Shown here in pieces: positions 37,186-45,634 of a stretch of 64,000 bases of DNA (positions within the stretch are counted from its first letter, which is position 1; each line of letters starts with the position of its first letter). The position numbers were made by a program, and so were the translations under genes. The notes under the pieces are model-generated. The model worked only from the letters and a program-made list of their open reading frames with translations, was not told where the DNA came from and did not search any database. The DNA is from Bacteroidaceae bacterium HV4-6-C5C (GTDB taxonomy: Bacteria > Bacteroidota > Bacteroidia > Bacteroidales > Bacteroidaceae): contig VOIU01000003.1 of the NCBI GenBank assembly GCA_007896885.1, positions 186,001 through 250,000 of the forward strand. Direction: 5' to 3'.

Positions 37186-38229
37186 ATGGCACAGATGAAT
37201 TTTGGCGGTGTTGTCGAAAATGTGGTAACCCGCGAAGAATTTCCTTTGGAGAAAGCTCGTGAAGTATTGAAAGACGAAGTTATTGCAGTAATTGGCTATG
37301 GCGTTCAAGGTCCTGGACAATCACTGAACTTACGTGACAATGGATTTAATGTAATCGTAGGTCAACGTCCGGGTAAGACTTTTGATAAAGCAGTGGCAGA
37401 CGGCTGGGTTCCTGGCGAGACATTATTTGGCATAGAAGAAGCTTGTGAAAAAGCTACAATCATTCAGGTATTGCTTTCTGACGCTGCTCAGATTGAATGC
37501 TGGCCTGCAATAAAGAAACATCTGGCTCCGGGTAAGGCATTATACTTCTCTCATGGTTTTGCTATTACTTATAAAGATCGTACAGGAATCGTTCCTCCTG
37601 CTGATGTGGATGTTATATTGATTGCTCCTAAAGGTTCAGGCACCTCATTGCGTACTATGTTCCTCGAAGGTCGTGGCTTGAATTCTTCATTTGCAATTTT
37701 CCAGGATGCTACCGGCAAAGCTTGGGATCGTGTTGTTGCTTTGGGTATTGGTGTTGGTTCCGGATATCTGTTTGAAACTACATTCAAGAAAGAAGTATAT
37801 TCCGATTTGACAGGTGAACGCGGTACTTTGATGGGGGCTATTCAGGGCTTACTTTTAGCGCAATACGAAACTTTACGTGAGAATGGGCACACTCCTTCTG
37901 AAGCATTCAATGAAACGGTTGAGGAATTAACCCAATCATTAATGCCGTTGTTTGCTAAGAATGGTATGGACTGGATGTATGCTAACTGTTCAACAACAGC
38001 TCAACGTGGTGCACTCGACTGGATGGGTCCGTTCCACGATGCTACCAAACCGGTATTTGAGAAATTATATAGCGAAGTTAAGCAAGGACATGAAGCTCAG
38101 CGTTCCATTGACTCTAACTCTCAGCCTGATTATCGTGAAAAACTTAATGCAGAATTAAAAGCATTGCGTGAAAGCGAAATGTGGCAGGCTGGTGCGGTGG
38201 TCCGTAAGCTCCGCCCTGAGAATAGCTAA
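37186..38229 (+). CDS. ilvC: Ketol-acid reductoisomerase
   Basis: This 347-residue enzyme rearranges and reduces acetolactate or acetohydroxybutyrate. The nucleotide fold is AVIGYGVQGPGQSLNLRDNG and the phosphate-binding loop is GQRPGKTFDKA. The knotted domain has KEVYSDLTGERGTLMGAIQGLL and SLMPLFAKNGMDWMYANCSTTAQRGALDW with acidic Mg ligands. It is last in the operon and followed by a strong terminator. Confidence 0.96.
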   Translation: MAQMNFGGVVENVVTREEFPLEKAREVLKDEVIAVIGYGVQGPGQSLNLRDNGFNVIVGQRPGKTFDKAVADGWVPGETLFGIEEACEKATIIQVLLSDAAQIECWPAIKKHLAPGKALYFSHGFAITYKDRTGIVPPADVDVILIAPKGSGTSLRTMFLEGRGLNSSFAIFQDATGKAWDRVVALGIGVGSGYLFETTFKKEVYSDLTGERGTLMGAIQGLLLAQYETLRENGHTPSEAFNETVEELTQSLMPLFAKNGMDWMYANCSTTAQRGALDWMGPFHDATKPVFEKLYSEVKQGHEAQRSIDSNSQPDYREKLNAELKALRESEMWQAGAVVRKLRPENS

Positions 38230-38273
38230 TAATTTTCTCTGTTAGTTTTTACAGAAACTGGATTAGGATATAA

Positions 38274-38307
38274 ATTAGGGGTATTGTGTAATACCCCTAA
38301 TTTTTTT
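38274..38307 (+). terminator. Intrinsic terminator of the ilv operon
   Basis: ATTAGGGGTATT (38274-38285) and AATACCCCTAAT (38290-38301) form a perfect 12-bp stem with a 4-base loop, followed by seven T. Confidence 0.95.
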
Positions 38308-38808
38308 CATACTGCCTTTATTTTATTATCACATATTTCTTTCGAGAATATCTCCGTTTTAGTTGTTTCCTTCATCATAATGCGATAATTCACACTCTCC
38401 CCCCTAGAGTTTTCTTCCTGTTTTTAATTGCACTGCTTGCACCAATGATGCTAACAGCTTAATATATAGCATGATACACGGGTGCAATTGAGCGAAACAG
38501 CAGGGTGTAATTAAATTTAATTGCACCGCTTGTTTTTGAGGATAATATTCTGATATACAAGTTTATATGTGTCTTTTTGTAGGGTGTAAGTAAGAAATTA
38601 CCGTGCGATTTTATCCTTAAAAACAGTCGTTTTTTCATTCAATTCTTCTCATTTTAGGCGTATATGGCAAGCATTCTTCTAGCTTAGTCTAATGGTAAAT
38701 AAGTAAGTTGCAATAATTCCAGAGATATTCAATCTTAAACTATAAATAATTTATCCTTTTTCTTATTTATTCTGCTTACCTTTACAGATAGTTATAAAAT
38801 AATACAAA
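38308..38808. other. Intergenic region with a cluster of AATTGCACC motifs
   Basis: These 500 bases between the ilv terminator and the broken DUF6078 gene hold no open gene. A direct repeat TTTAATTGCAC(T/C)GCTTG appears at 38423-38439 and 38516-38532. Inverted copies GGTGCAATTG (38481-38490) and GGTGTAATTA (38504-38513) also occur. The last inverted copy and the second direct copy form a 24-bp near-palindrome at 38504-38527. A weak -7-like box (TACCTTTA, 38777-38784) precedes the next gene. Confidence 0.55.
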
Positions 38809-39245
38809 ATGGAGACTTTTGATTTCTCGGAAGTACCTTATAGTTTTGGTGTATGCGCAGCCAATACTTGTCCCAAGGCTTCCGTTTGTTTGCGTCATAT
38901 TGCTTTAGAGCATGCTCCCGTAAAATACCTTTTTTACCCACTCTGACTCCCAACAAACTGGCTTCCATGAAGGATCGTTGTGAATATTTCCGTTCGGTGG
39001 AGAAAATACGCTATGCTAAAGGTTTTATACATACACTAAATGCTTTGACCGTTGGTGTTGCCGGAACATTCCGTTGGCGACTTATTTTGCATTTTGGGCG
39101 TAAGAATTACTATCTTGTTCGTAAAGGAGATTTGCTAATTAAACCTGCTGATCAGCAATTTATCGTCCGACTGGCCCAAGAATCGGGTCTTCAACTCGAT
39201 GATTATTTTGACGATTATGTAGACGGTTATAATTGGGAAGATTAA
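38809..39245 (+). pseudogene. DUF6078 family gene broken by a -1 frameshift
   Basis: The first frame (38809-38946) encodes METFDFSEVPYSFG, then CPKASVCLRH, and stops at 38944-38946. Family continuity resumes in the -1 frame (to 39245): MKDRCEYFRSVEKIRY, HFGRKNYYLVRKGD, DYFDDYVDGYNWED. The join falls on six T at 38930-38935; one more T would restore a protein of about 145 residues. DUF6078 proteins are small cysteine-containing proteins of unknown function in Bacteroidales. The interruption may be true decay, a homopolymer sequencing error, or slippage; a single-tRNA slip from TTT to TTT is possible, though the heptamer TTTTTTA is not in the canonical phase. Confidence 0.8.
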
Positions 39246-39778
39246 GCTTATTCTCCCCTTAACAATAGGATTACACTTTCTTGTCTTACCTGACAATTCT
39301 TCTTCTCTTCTTATATTACAGTTTGTTCCTCTATTAGGAAATGCAAATTTCCTAATAGAGGAACATTAATTTCCTTAGCAGGAAACTACCATTTCTTAAG
39401 TGGGAAATAACAATCTCTCTATATCAGAATGCTCACTTCTAAACTTGGGAACAAATGTAACTTATAATGGGAATCAATTTATTACAATAATATTTGTGAA
39501 AGTTGAATTTATTTCTTTGATTTGTAAGTCTGTTATATACTTTTGTTGATTATGAAAAGGTGAGAAAAATACAGTTAAATCTTATATTGATCTTATTCAA
39601 TTTTCTGGTTCGACTGAGAATGCGGAAACTAGCCAATAATTGTTATTATAGATTGTGATAATGAGGTTCATTTTTACCTCTCTCAGGAATTCCATATTTA
39701 ATCAGAACAGTTGACTTAGGGAATAAGAGTGCCAACGGATATTTTATAAAAGGAAGTATAGGTTAAATCATATAATAA
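39246..39778. other. Intergenic region with a 22-bp palindrome array
   Basis: These 533 bases between the broken DUF6078 gene and the SusC remnant contain no protein-like frame. They contain the four-unit array described separately at 39325-39413. The remainder (39414-39778) is plain AT-rich sequence; no promoter box for the SusC remnant was seen. Confidence 0.55.
39325..39413. repeat. Tandem array of four 22-bp palindromic units
   Basis: Four units begin at about 39325, 39348, 39370 and 39392, a period of 22-23 bases. Each carries a small palindrome of the form TTTCCT-N4/5-AGGAAA (TTCCTCTATTAGGAA, TTCCTAATAGAGGAA, TTCCTTAGCAGGAA, and the weaker TTTCTTAAGTGGGAAA). The first two units also pair as one 19-bp perfect hairpin (39324-39342 with 39347-39365, loop GCAA). 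Confidence 0.75.
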
Positions 39779-40396
39779 ATGATTATGAATAAAATTATAT
39801 TCCTTTTTTGTTGTTTCTTCTTTTGTTCTATTCAGACAAAAGCAGATGATCGTCAGGGAGAATCACAATTCACAATTAAGTTTGTAGAACAACCCTTGGA
39901 TTCTGCTCTCGTTCAGCTTGCAAAAGAAAGTGGATATCGTTTTGTTTTCCAAGACAATATTACTAACAAGCATACAAAAGTAAACCAATCTTTTGAGAAT
40001 AAGACTATATCACAAATTCTTAATACATTACTTGCAAGCACAGATTATAGCTATGCCATTGTCTATTCTTCGGTGGTTATTTATGAAAAGAAGATAGAAC
40101 AAAACTCAAGAGTGATTCAAAAGAAAGAATCTAAGCCTTTTCTGATAAAAGGCAAAATCGTAGACCGAGAAAACGGAGATGAGCTATGGGGAACAACCGT
40201 CTATATAAAGGGGGACGAATCTGTAGGAACGGTGGCAAAGAAGGATGGAACTTTTTCCATTTACACAACAAATCCTAATGCTCTTCTTATAGTAGTATCT
40301 ATAGGTTATTATCCTCAAGTGGTCTCTATTAAAGATGCCGGGTTGATAAAGCTGGAACAGACGGAAGAATCGAAAAAAGTTGTCATAATTGGGTGA
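39779..40396 (+). pseudogene. N-terminal remnant of a SusC-type TonB-dependent transporter
   Basis: This 205-codon frame contains a signal peptide (IIFLFCCFFFCSIQTKADD), a secretin/TonB N-terminal (STN) domain (about 28-95: FTIKFVEQPLDSALVQLAKESGYRF, QDNITNK) and a carboxypeptidase-regulatory-like beta domain (about 120-195: FLIKGKIVDRENGDELWGTTVYIKG). It ends at VVIIG followed by stop, exactly where intact SusC proteins read VVxxGYGxxKK into the plug. In the same frame beyond the stop the codons read AKAVKK, stop, DR, resembling that lost motif. No plug, barrel or SusD remains in the 190 bases before the next gene. It could still be made as a short periplasmic protein. Confidence 0.78.
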
Positions 40397-40524
40397 GCTA
40401 AAGCTGTGAAAAAATAAGATCGGGATAGAGCGATAGAAAAAGAAAGGATTGAATCATTTTTCTTCGATTTATGAAAATAGGAATAGATTTGAAAGGTGTT
40501 ATATTTATGGTTTTACAGTCACAT

Positions 40525-40555
40525 TTTGTTCATTAAAAACTTTATATTACTTTTA
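40525..40555 (+). promoter_or_regulatory. Promoter of the PL8 lyase gene
   Basis: TTTG at 40525-40528 and TACTTTTA at 40548-40555 are spaced by 19 bases; the -7 box has A instead of the final G. It is 31 bases before the ATG at 40586, so the lyase does not depend on the SusC remnant's transcript. Confidence 0.55.
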
Positions 40556-40585
40556 GCTGATCTTACTTAATAAAAATTCGAATAG

Positions 40586-42610
40586 ATGAATACTGCCATA
40601 AAGGCTATTTCTTTGAGTGTCTGCCTACTTGTTTTAAACACAGCGGTTTGTAAAGCCGGAGGTCCCCAACAGCTCACTCGACTGAAAGAGAATTATAAGA
40701 ACATGCTACTTACCTACGCGTATAAAAATGACACATTGTCGGAAGACTTAAGGCGAATTGAACCCGAAACGGAAGTTTCAGACAATGTGGTTGCAGATCT
40801 GCAGCAACGCTATCCATTTGATTTGGATAAAATGGCGTTTTATCTCTCTGCGCTGAATGAAAAAGGCATGTGGACGGATATTAACTATCAAGATAACAAA
40901 CGTTCGGGATGGGAGCCTACAAAGCATGCCGAACGTATATTGGAACTATCGAAACTATATTACACACGAGATACACGTTACTATCATTCGGCTGAAGTAA
41001 TGAATAGCATTCATAGGGCCTTGCACTATTGGTTTAGTGCCAAACTTCAATGTCGTAACTGGTGGTACAATCAGATAGGCATTCCCAAAATATTGGGAGC
41101 AGCTTTTATCCTTTTGGAAAATCAATTGACTCGGGAAGAAAAATTATCTGCTATTGGAGTGATGCAAGCCTCACGTTTTGGTATGACCGGGCAGAATAAA
41201 GTTTGGTTGGCGGGCAACGTTCTTATATGTGCCCTTCTGAAAAATGATGAACAACAAGTTAAGTCGGCTCGCGATACAATTGCATCTGAAATAGTGCTGG
41301 GACGTGAAGAAGGTATTAAAAATGACTGGAGTTATCATCAACATGGGGCGCAATTACAGTTTGGCAACTACGGACTGTCGTTCGTTACAAGTATGAGCTT
41401 CTTTTATAGTCTATTTCAAGGTACAGTTTATGCGTTTGACCGTCAACAAATGAATATTCTTTCCTCACTTATCAACAAAGGTTATCGATGGACAATTTGG
41501 AATCGCTACATGGATATGAATGCATTGGGCAGACAACTATTCCATAATGCACAACTGCACAAAGCGTACGGATTGGCTCTTGCAGCCGCCGAGCTTGATG
41601 TAAAAGAAAAATTTCCCAAAGATGCCAATACATTGGTTGGTCACAAGCATTTTGACAATTCCGACTATACGGTGCATCGTGCGGCTCATTGGATGGCTTC
41701 CGTAAGAATGTCATCGAATAGGGTGATAGGTACTGAACTGGTGAACGAGGACAATCTAAAGGGATATTATCTGGGAGATGGAGCTACGTATTATTATACG
41801 CAGGGCGATGAATATTTGAATATCTTTCCGTTTTGGGATTGGAGAAAAATACCGGGAGTTACAGCTTACGAAGACAAAGCCCCACTTCCTGATATCAGTC
41901 GCACCCATTCAGGAAACCACACTGACAAAGTCGGGGGACTAAGTGATGGATACCATGGAATGGCGGCTATGGAATTGAATCGCGATAGCTTAAAGGCTTA
42001 CAAAGCATGGGTCTTTACAGACGACTTCGTCATTTGCATGGGAGCAGGCATCTCGACAAATAAGTCCCTTCCCGTAACCACTTCTATAGAGCAATGCCTC
42101 AAAAAAGGAGATCTTTTTTTATGGAACAAACGTGAGTGGTTACCTGTAAGCGAGGCCAAATTGCATGATAGTGATCTCCGCTTCTATCACAATCATATCG
42201 GCTATATTGTTTTGAATGCAGACACTTGCGTGGCTGAGGCAGGGGAGCGCACAGGGCAGTGGGCAGACTTCATGAAGATGTATACTCCTGCTGTTGTCAC
42301 TGGAGAAACTGTTTCTATACATCTACGCCACGGTATACAGCCACAGCATGGGAGCTACCTATACATTGTACTTCCTGCTTCGAAGCGTGATAGTGTAAGC
42401 AGTTTTGACATAAAGAATGTGAGAGTTGTGCAGAATGACGATATAGCTCAAATCGTTTATCTTCCGCTTACCGAATGTTATTGGGCAGCAATATATCATC
42501 CTGGTAAAATGGTGATAGAAGGTGAGCCTTTTGTCGCAAATTTATCTGGTATTTATAAATTGACAAAATCTGTTGGAAAGCTAAAAATAGAGCAAAAACG
42601 GGCTTTCTAA
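40586..42610 (+). CDS. Polysaccharide lyase family 8 (chondroitin AC lyase-like)
   Basis: This 674-residue secreted lyase cleaves uronic-acid-containing glycosaminoglycans such as chondroitin or hyaluronan by beta-elimination. A signal peptide (AISLSVCLLVLNTAVCKAG) precedes an alpha/alpha toroid (about 30-370) and a beta-sandwich. Family active-site regions are NWWYNQIGIPK (Asn), DWSYHQHGAQLQFGNYG (His and Tyr) and MDMNALGRQ (Arg). In well-studied relatives a second Arg follows four residues after that GR; here His stands there, which may change the substrate cleft. Lower half: HWMASVRMSSNRVIG, YLGDGATYYYTQGDEY. It sits alone beside a SusC remnant, so its former uptake partners appear lost from this spot. 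Confidence 0.88.
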   Translation: MNTAIKAISLSVCLLVLNTAVCKAGGPQQLTRLKENYKNMLLTYAYKNDTLSEDLRRIEPETEVSDNVVADLQQRYPFDLDKMAFYLSALNEKGMWTDINYQDNKRSGWEPTKHAERILELSKLYYTRDTRYYHSAEVMNSIHRALHYWFSAKLQCRNWWYNQIGIPKILGAAFILLENQLTREEKLSAIGVMQASRFGMTGQNKVWLAGNVLICALLKNDEQQVKSARDTIASEIVLGREEGIKNDWSYHQHGAQLQFGNYGLSFVTSMSFFYSLFQGTVYAFDRQQMNILSSLINKGYRWTIWNRYMDMNALGRQLFHNAQLHKAYGLALAAAELDVKEKFPKDANTLVGHKHFDNSDYTVHRAAHWMASVRMSSNRVIGTELVNEDNLKGYYLGDGATYYYTQGDEYLNIFPFWDWRKIPGVTAYEDKAPLPDISRTHSGNHTDKVGGLSDGYHGMAAMELNRDSLKAYKAWVFTDDFVICMGAGISTNKSLPVTTSIEQCLKKGDLFLWNKREWLPVSEAKLHDSDLRFYHNHIGYIVLNADTCVAEAGERTGQWADFMKMYTPAVVTGETVSIHLRHGIQPQHGSYLYIVLPASKRDSVSSFDIKNVRVVQNDDIAQIVYLPLTECYWAAIYHPGKMVIEGEPFVANLSGIYKLTKSVGKLKIEQKRAF

Positions 42611-42634
42611 AAGTAAAAGTACTTCAAAAATCAT

Positions 42635-43111
42635 TTACTCATCTTCAGATTCTTCTTTCTTAATAAAGGTATACACAATCTTTTTGAAGAAGTACTTGCA
42701 TACCCAAAAGTTAAGAACAATGGTAGCGGCAACAATCCAAAAGTCTATATCACCACGCCCATCTCCCAATGCTTTAATAAGGAAATACAATTGTATACCC
42801 AATGAACCACAAGCAATAATCAGGAAAGCGAATCTGGAAACAAGAAGCGGAATTTTTATCCAGAGTTTATTTTGACAGGCTTTAAAGATCGGAAGAGCAG
42901 GAAGGAGAGCTCTTACTTGTAATATGATGTAGTCCGAAAGAACAACGAAAGTAAAAAAGTGCAAAAGTACACGAAGTCGCCAATAACCCAAATCTTCACC
43001 TTCATGGGGTGGTTGGGTTGTTCCATACAGAAAGACTAGTTGGAAACTTAATAACACTATTGCTAATAGAATCAGCAATATACCTGCTAATATTTTATCG
43101 TTCTTTTTCAT
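42635..43111 (-). CDS. Four-helix integral membrane protein of unknown function
   Basis: This 158-residue protein has four hydrophobic segments (ILAGILLILLAIVLLSFQLVFLY; VLLHFFTFVVLSDYIILQV; IPLLVSRFAFLIIACGSLGIQLYFLI; FWIVAATIVLNFWVCKYFF). An acidic tail (KKEESEDE) closes it. I do not recognise the family. Its start overlaps the stop of the zinc-ribbon gene as ATGA, so the two are translationally coupled and probably act together. Confidence 0.65.
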   Translation of the reverse strand: MKKNDKILAGILLILLAIVLLSFQLVFLYGTTQPPHEGEDLGYWRLRVLLHFFTFVVLSDYIILQVRALLPALPIFKACQNKLWIKIPLLVSRFAFLIIACGSLGIQLYFLIKALGDGRGDIDFWIVAATIVLNFWVCKYFFKKIVYTFIKKEESEDE

Positions 43112-43413
43112 TCTTCCAGGGGGGTGTAAAATTCGACTTTACCGCATTTGGGACAAACATAAATGTCAAAACTCTCTCTGTTTACAAATGCTTCAAATAT
43201 ATTACCGAGGACACCAAGCCTGGTTCCTTCGTGAAATTTATAATTGCCAGAGAATACCAGTTTTACGTGACAATGTGTGCACTCTAAACTTCTGTTTCCA
43301 AATGGCATTTCTTCAGGCTCAATGACCCGGTTCTCGGTAAAGCTATAGTTGCAATTCCAGCAGATTTCAAAGCTATCTTCTACTTCTTCATTACATTGAG
43401 GACAAATCTTCAT
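43108..43413 (-). CDS. Zinc-ribbon protein, unknown function
   Basis: This 101-residue protein carries four CxxC pairs: CPQC and CWNC form one N-terminal zinc ribbon (residues 4-22), and CTHC with CPKC form a second. The linker MPFGNRSLECTHCHVKLVFSGNYKFHEG leads into the second ribbon, which resembles the zinc-ribbon core of small Bacteroidales proteins with no assigned role. It is the first gene of a two-gene unit with the downstream membrane protein. A cytoplasmic or membrane-associated adaptor is possible; no binding partner can be read. Confidence 0.7.
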   Translation of the reverse strand: MKICPQCNEEVEDSFEICWNCNYSFTENRVIEPEEMPFGNRSLECTHCHVKLVFSGNYKFHEGTRLGVLGNIFEAFVNRESFDIYVCPKCGKVEFYTPLEE

Positions 43414-43609
43414 ACTATTTCTTTAAAAAAAAGATTATTCAATTATGACATTTGTTAGTTGATATGAAGTATAATAATGCTTTTTTATGAGTATATATAT
43501 TCATACGCAGCATATTTTATATACATCGCAAATGTATAAAAATATCCGAATATGAATAGCTAATATGTTTATTTTTTTAGAAAAGTTTTCTAGAGTAATA
43601 ATATTCTCT

Positions 43610-45502
43610 TTATTGATCAATATTCGTAATGTATTCCAACAATTTGCGATAGAAGGGATGTCGCCCCAGGGTCTTGGCATCACCGAGGATTACGAGCTTC
43701 ATTCTGGCACGGGTTATGGCGACATTCATTCGTCGTAGATCGTGTAGAAATCCGATTTGCCCTTCATCATTTGCCCGGACGAGACTGATAAATATCACAT
43801 CACGTTCTTGCCCTTGAAAACCGTCTACCGTATGGACGGTTAACAAGTTGCGATAAGGACGGAAGAATGATGCCGACTTTATTTTACTCCTAAGGTATTG
43901 CACTTGTGCTTTATAAGGAGAAATCAATCCAAAATCAATCTGCTCATCAAGTATACGCTTGGCTCCAATCCGCTCAATATATCGTTTAAGCTCTTCCAAT
44001 AAGAGGTCGGCTTCTTCACGATTGATACGCCCGAATGACTCGCCGGTAAACTCTTCTTTGAAATCCATCTCTGAAGTGTCTATCCAGCGGATCGGTGTGT
44101 CCCAGTCGAGGATACCGCGATGGCTAACTTCGGGCGCTGCCTGAAGCTCGTTATTATAAAACCATTGTGAAGGAAACTTCATAATGGCTTCATTCATTCT
44201 GTATTGGAGTTTCAATAGCGATACTACAGAAGGCTTTGACTTCGCTACCTTTTCCATTAATGTCTGTTCCAATCCTCCTCGGGCAGCTTCGTAACATTTC
44301 ACGGTTGCCGGTAGCTGGCAATGATCGCCTGCAAGAATCACCCGATTGGCTTTACGGATAGCCACCCAACAAGCCGCTTCCAATGCTTGTGCCGCTTCAT
44401 CAATAAAGAGTGTGTTGAAATGCTTGCCATTGAGTAAATGGTGATTGCTACTCACCAATGTGGAAGCTATGATGTGTGCATTATCAAATAAGTCCGCATT
44501 GATTTGTATTTCCAGCTGGGTTGCACGTTCGCGTAAATTATTCAGTCGATTGCGTACTCCTTCGCGCTCTTCATATCTGGAATTTCGTAAACGTCCTTGT
44601 ATGGCACGTATCTCTTTACGTATTCCCCAAAGTTCGGTGTATGAAGGATGGTTCTCAAATCGACGCTCATAAGTGAAGGATAACATTTTGTCGTTTACTC
44701 TTGTCGGATTGCCGATGCGTAAAATATTAACCCCTCTGTCCACCAGCTTTTCACAAATCCAGTCGACTGCCGTATTACTTTGTGCGCAAACCATTACTTG
44801 CGGTTCGCGGTGAAGCGTTTCATAAATGGCTTCAACAAGAGTCGTTGTCTTTCCTGTTCCCGGAGGGCCATGGACTATTGCCACATCCTTAGCATAAAGA
44901 ACTTTGTTAACAGCTTTTTCTTGTGCCGTATTCAGCCACGGGAAGCGTACGGGATAGAGTTCTCTAAACTCAGGTTTTAATGTACCCAACAGAATATCGC
45001 GCAGTTCGGCCAGCCTGTTTCCGCTTGCTTGCTCCACGTCAGCCAAAGCTTCGAACATGGTCCGATAAGAGGTTTCATCAAAATAAAGTTGTACGCCAAT
45101 CTTTTCACCGGTTTGAAGGTCGGTTATGCTCTTGATGTCCGGCATGATGATTGCCATTCTTTGCTCATCGGCATAGCTCACTGTGGCTACGAAGTTATAA
45201 TAAGTGATTTGTCCATTAGCCGCTTCACGGAAAAAACATATCGGTCGCCCGAATTCAAAATTATGTTCAATGTCAATATCTTCATTGCGGGTGATCTCGA
45301 GGGTCAGTTGATTGAGCGAATTATAAAAACTCCGTCCTATCTTGATGGGATACCAACATATTCCCCGCTTCAGTTTACGGGTTATTCCCATTACTTCCGA
45401 TTGGCGCTTAAATTCTTCTTTCTCGTATTCATATTCCATACGCAGTAAAGTGAGTTGCTGCCGGATATGTATCGTAGGGTTGTTTTGTTCTGCTTCTATC
45501 AT
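43610..45502 (-). CDS. SF1 DNA/RNA helicase, IGHMBP2/Dna2-like
   Basis: This 630-residue superfamily 1B helicase has motif I IVHGPPGTGKTTT, Ia VCAQSNTAVDWICEKL, II LFIDEAAQALE, III VILAGDHCQLPATV, IV-like LLKLQYRMNEAIM, V VDGFQGQERDVIFISLVRAN and VI MNVAITRARMKLVILGD. An N-terminal beta-barrel region precedes the core (about 50-150). The role is unwinding of nucleic acid; substrate is unknown. The -7 box at 45508-45515 stands just 5 bases before the ATG at 45502, implying a leaderless or nearly leaderless transcript unless a Met at residue 22 is used. Confidence 0.9.
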   Translation of the reverse strand: MIEAEQNNPTIHIRQQLTLLRMEYEYEKEEFKRQSEVMGITRKLKRGICWYPIKIGRSFYNSLNQLTLEITRNEDIDIEHNFEFGRPICFFREAANGQITYYNFVATVSYADEQRMAIIMPDIKSITDLQTGEKIGVQLYFDETSYRTMFEALADVEQASGNRLAELRDILLGTLKPEFRELYPVRFPWLNTAQEKAVNKVLYAKDVAIVHGPPGTGKTTTLVEAIYETLHREPQVMVCAQSNTAVDWICEKLVDRGVNILRIGNPTRVNDKMLSFTYERRFENHPSYTELWGIRKEIRAIQGRLRNSRYEEREGVRNRLNNLRERATQLEIQINADLFDNAHIIASTLVSSNHHLLNGKHFNTLFIDEAAQALEAACWVAIRKANRVILAGDHCQLPATVKCYEAARGGLEQTLMEKVAKSKPSVVSLLKLQYRMNEAIMKFPSQWFYNNELQAAPEVSHRGILDWDTPIRWIDTSEMDFKEEFTGESFGRINREEADLLLEELKRYIERIGAKRILDEQIDFGLISPYKAQVQYLRSKIKSASFFRPYRNLLTVHTVDGFQGQERDVIFISLVRANDEGQIGFLHDLRRMNVAITRARMKLVILGDAKTLGRHPFYRKLLEYITNIDQ

Positions 45503-45507
45503 ATCTG

Positions 45508-45515
45508 CAAAGGTA
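45508..45515 (-). promoter_or_regulatory. -7 promoter box TACCTTTG of the helicase gene
   Basis: CAAAGGTA on the plus strand lies only 5 bases upstream of the first ATG. With a normal start point the transcript would begin at or next to that ATG. Confidence 0.55.
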
Positions 45516-45587
45516 GTGAATCTTCCATTTTGAGAGAAGAAATTCGGTAATATGTTAAACTAATAAGCTTTTTGCTTGTTTATAATA

Positions 45588-45595
45588 TACTTTTG
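45588..45595 (+). promoter_or_regulatory. -7 promoter box TACTTTTG of the aconitase operon
   Basis: This exact TAnnTTTG match lies 40 bases before the aconitase ATG at 45635. Confidence 0.6.
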
Positions 45596-45634
45596 TTATC
45601 TTTTCAATCGTAAATATTTCAATATAAAAGTGGT

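Noticed and set aside
38930..38936. Canonical -1 programmed frameshift heptamer TTTTTTA in DUF6078
   Set aside because: The heptamer is in the phase of the second frame rather than the first, so the standard two-tRNA slip does not apply; only a weaker single-tRNA slip would work.
39325..39413. CRISPR-like array
   Set aside because: The units are contiguous degenerate 22-bp repeats without unique spacers, and no cas genes lie in the window.
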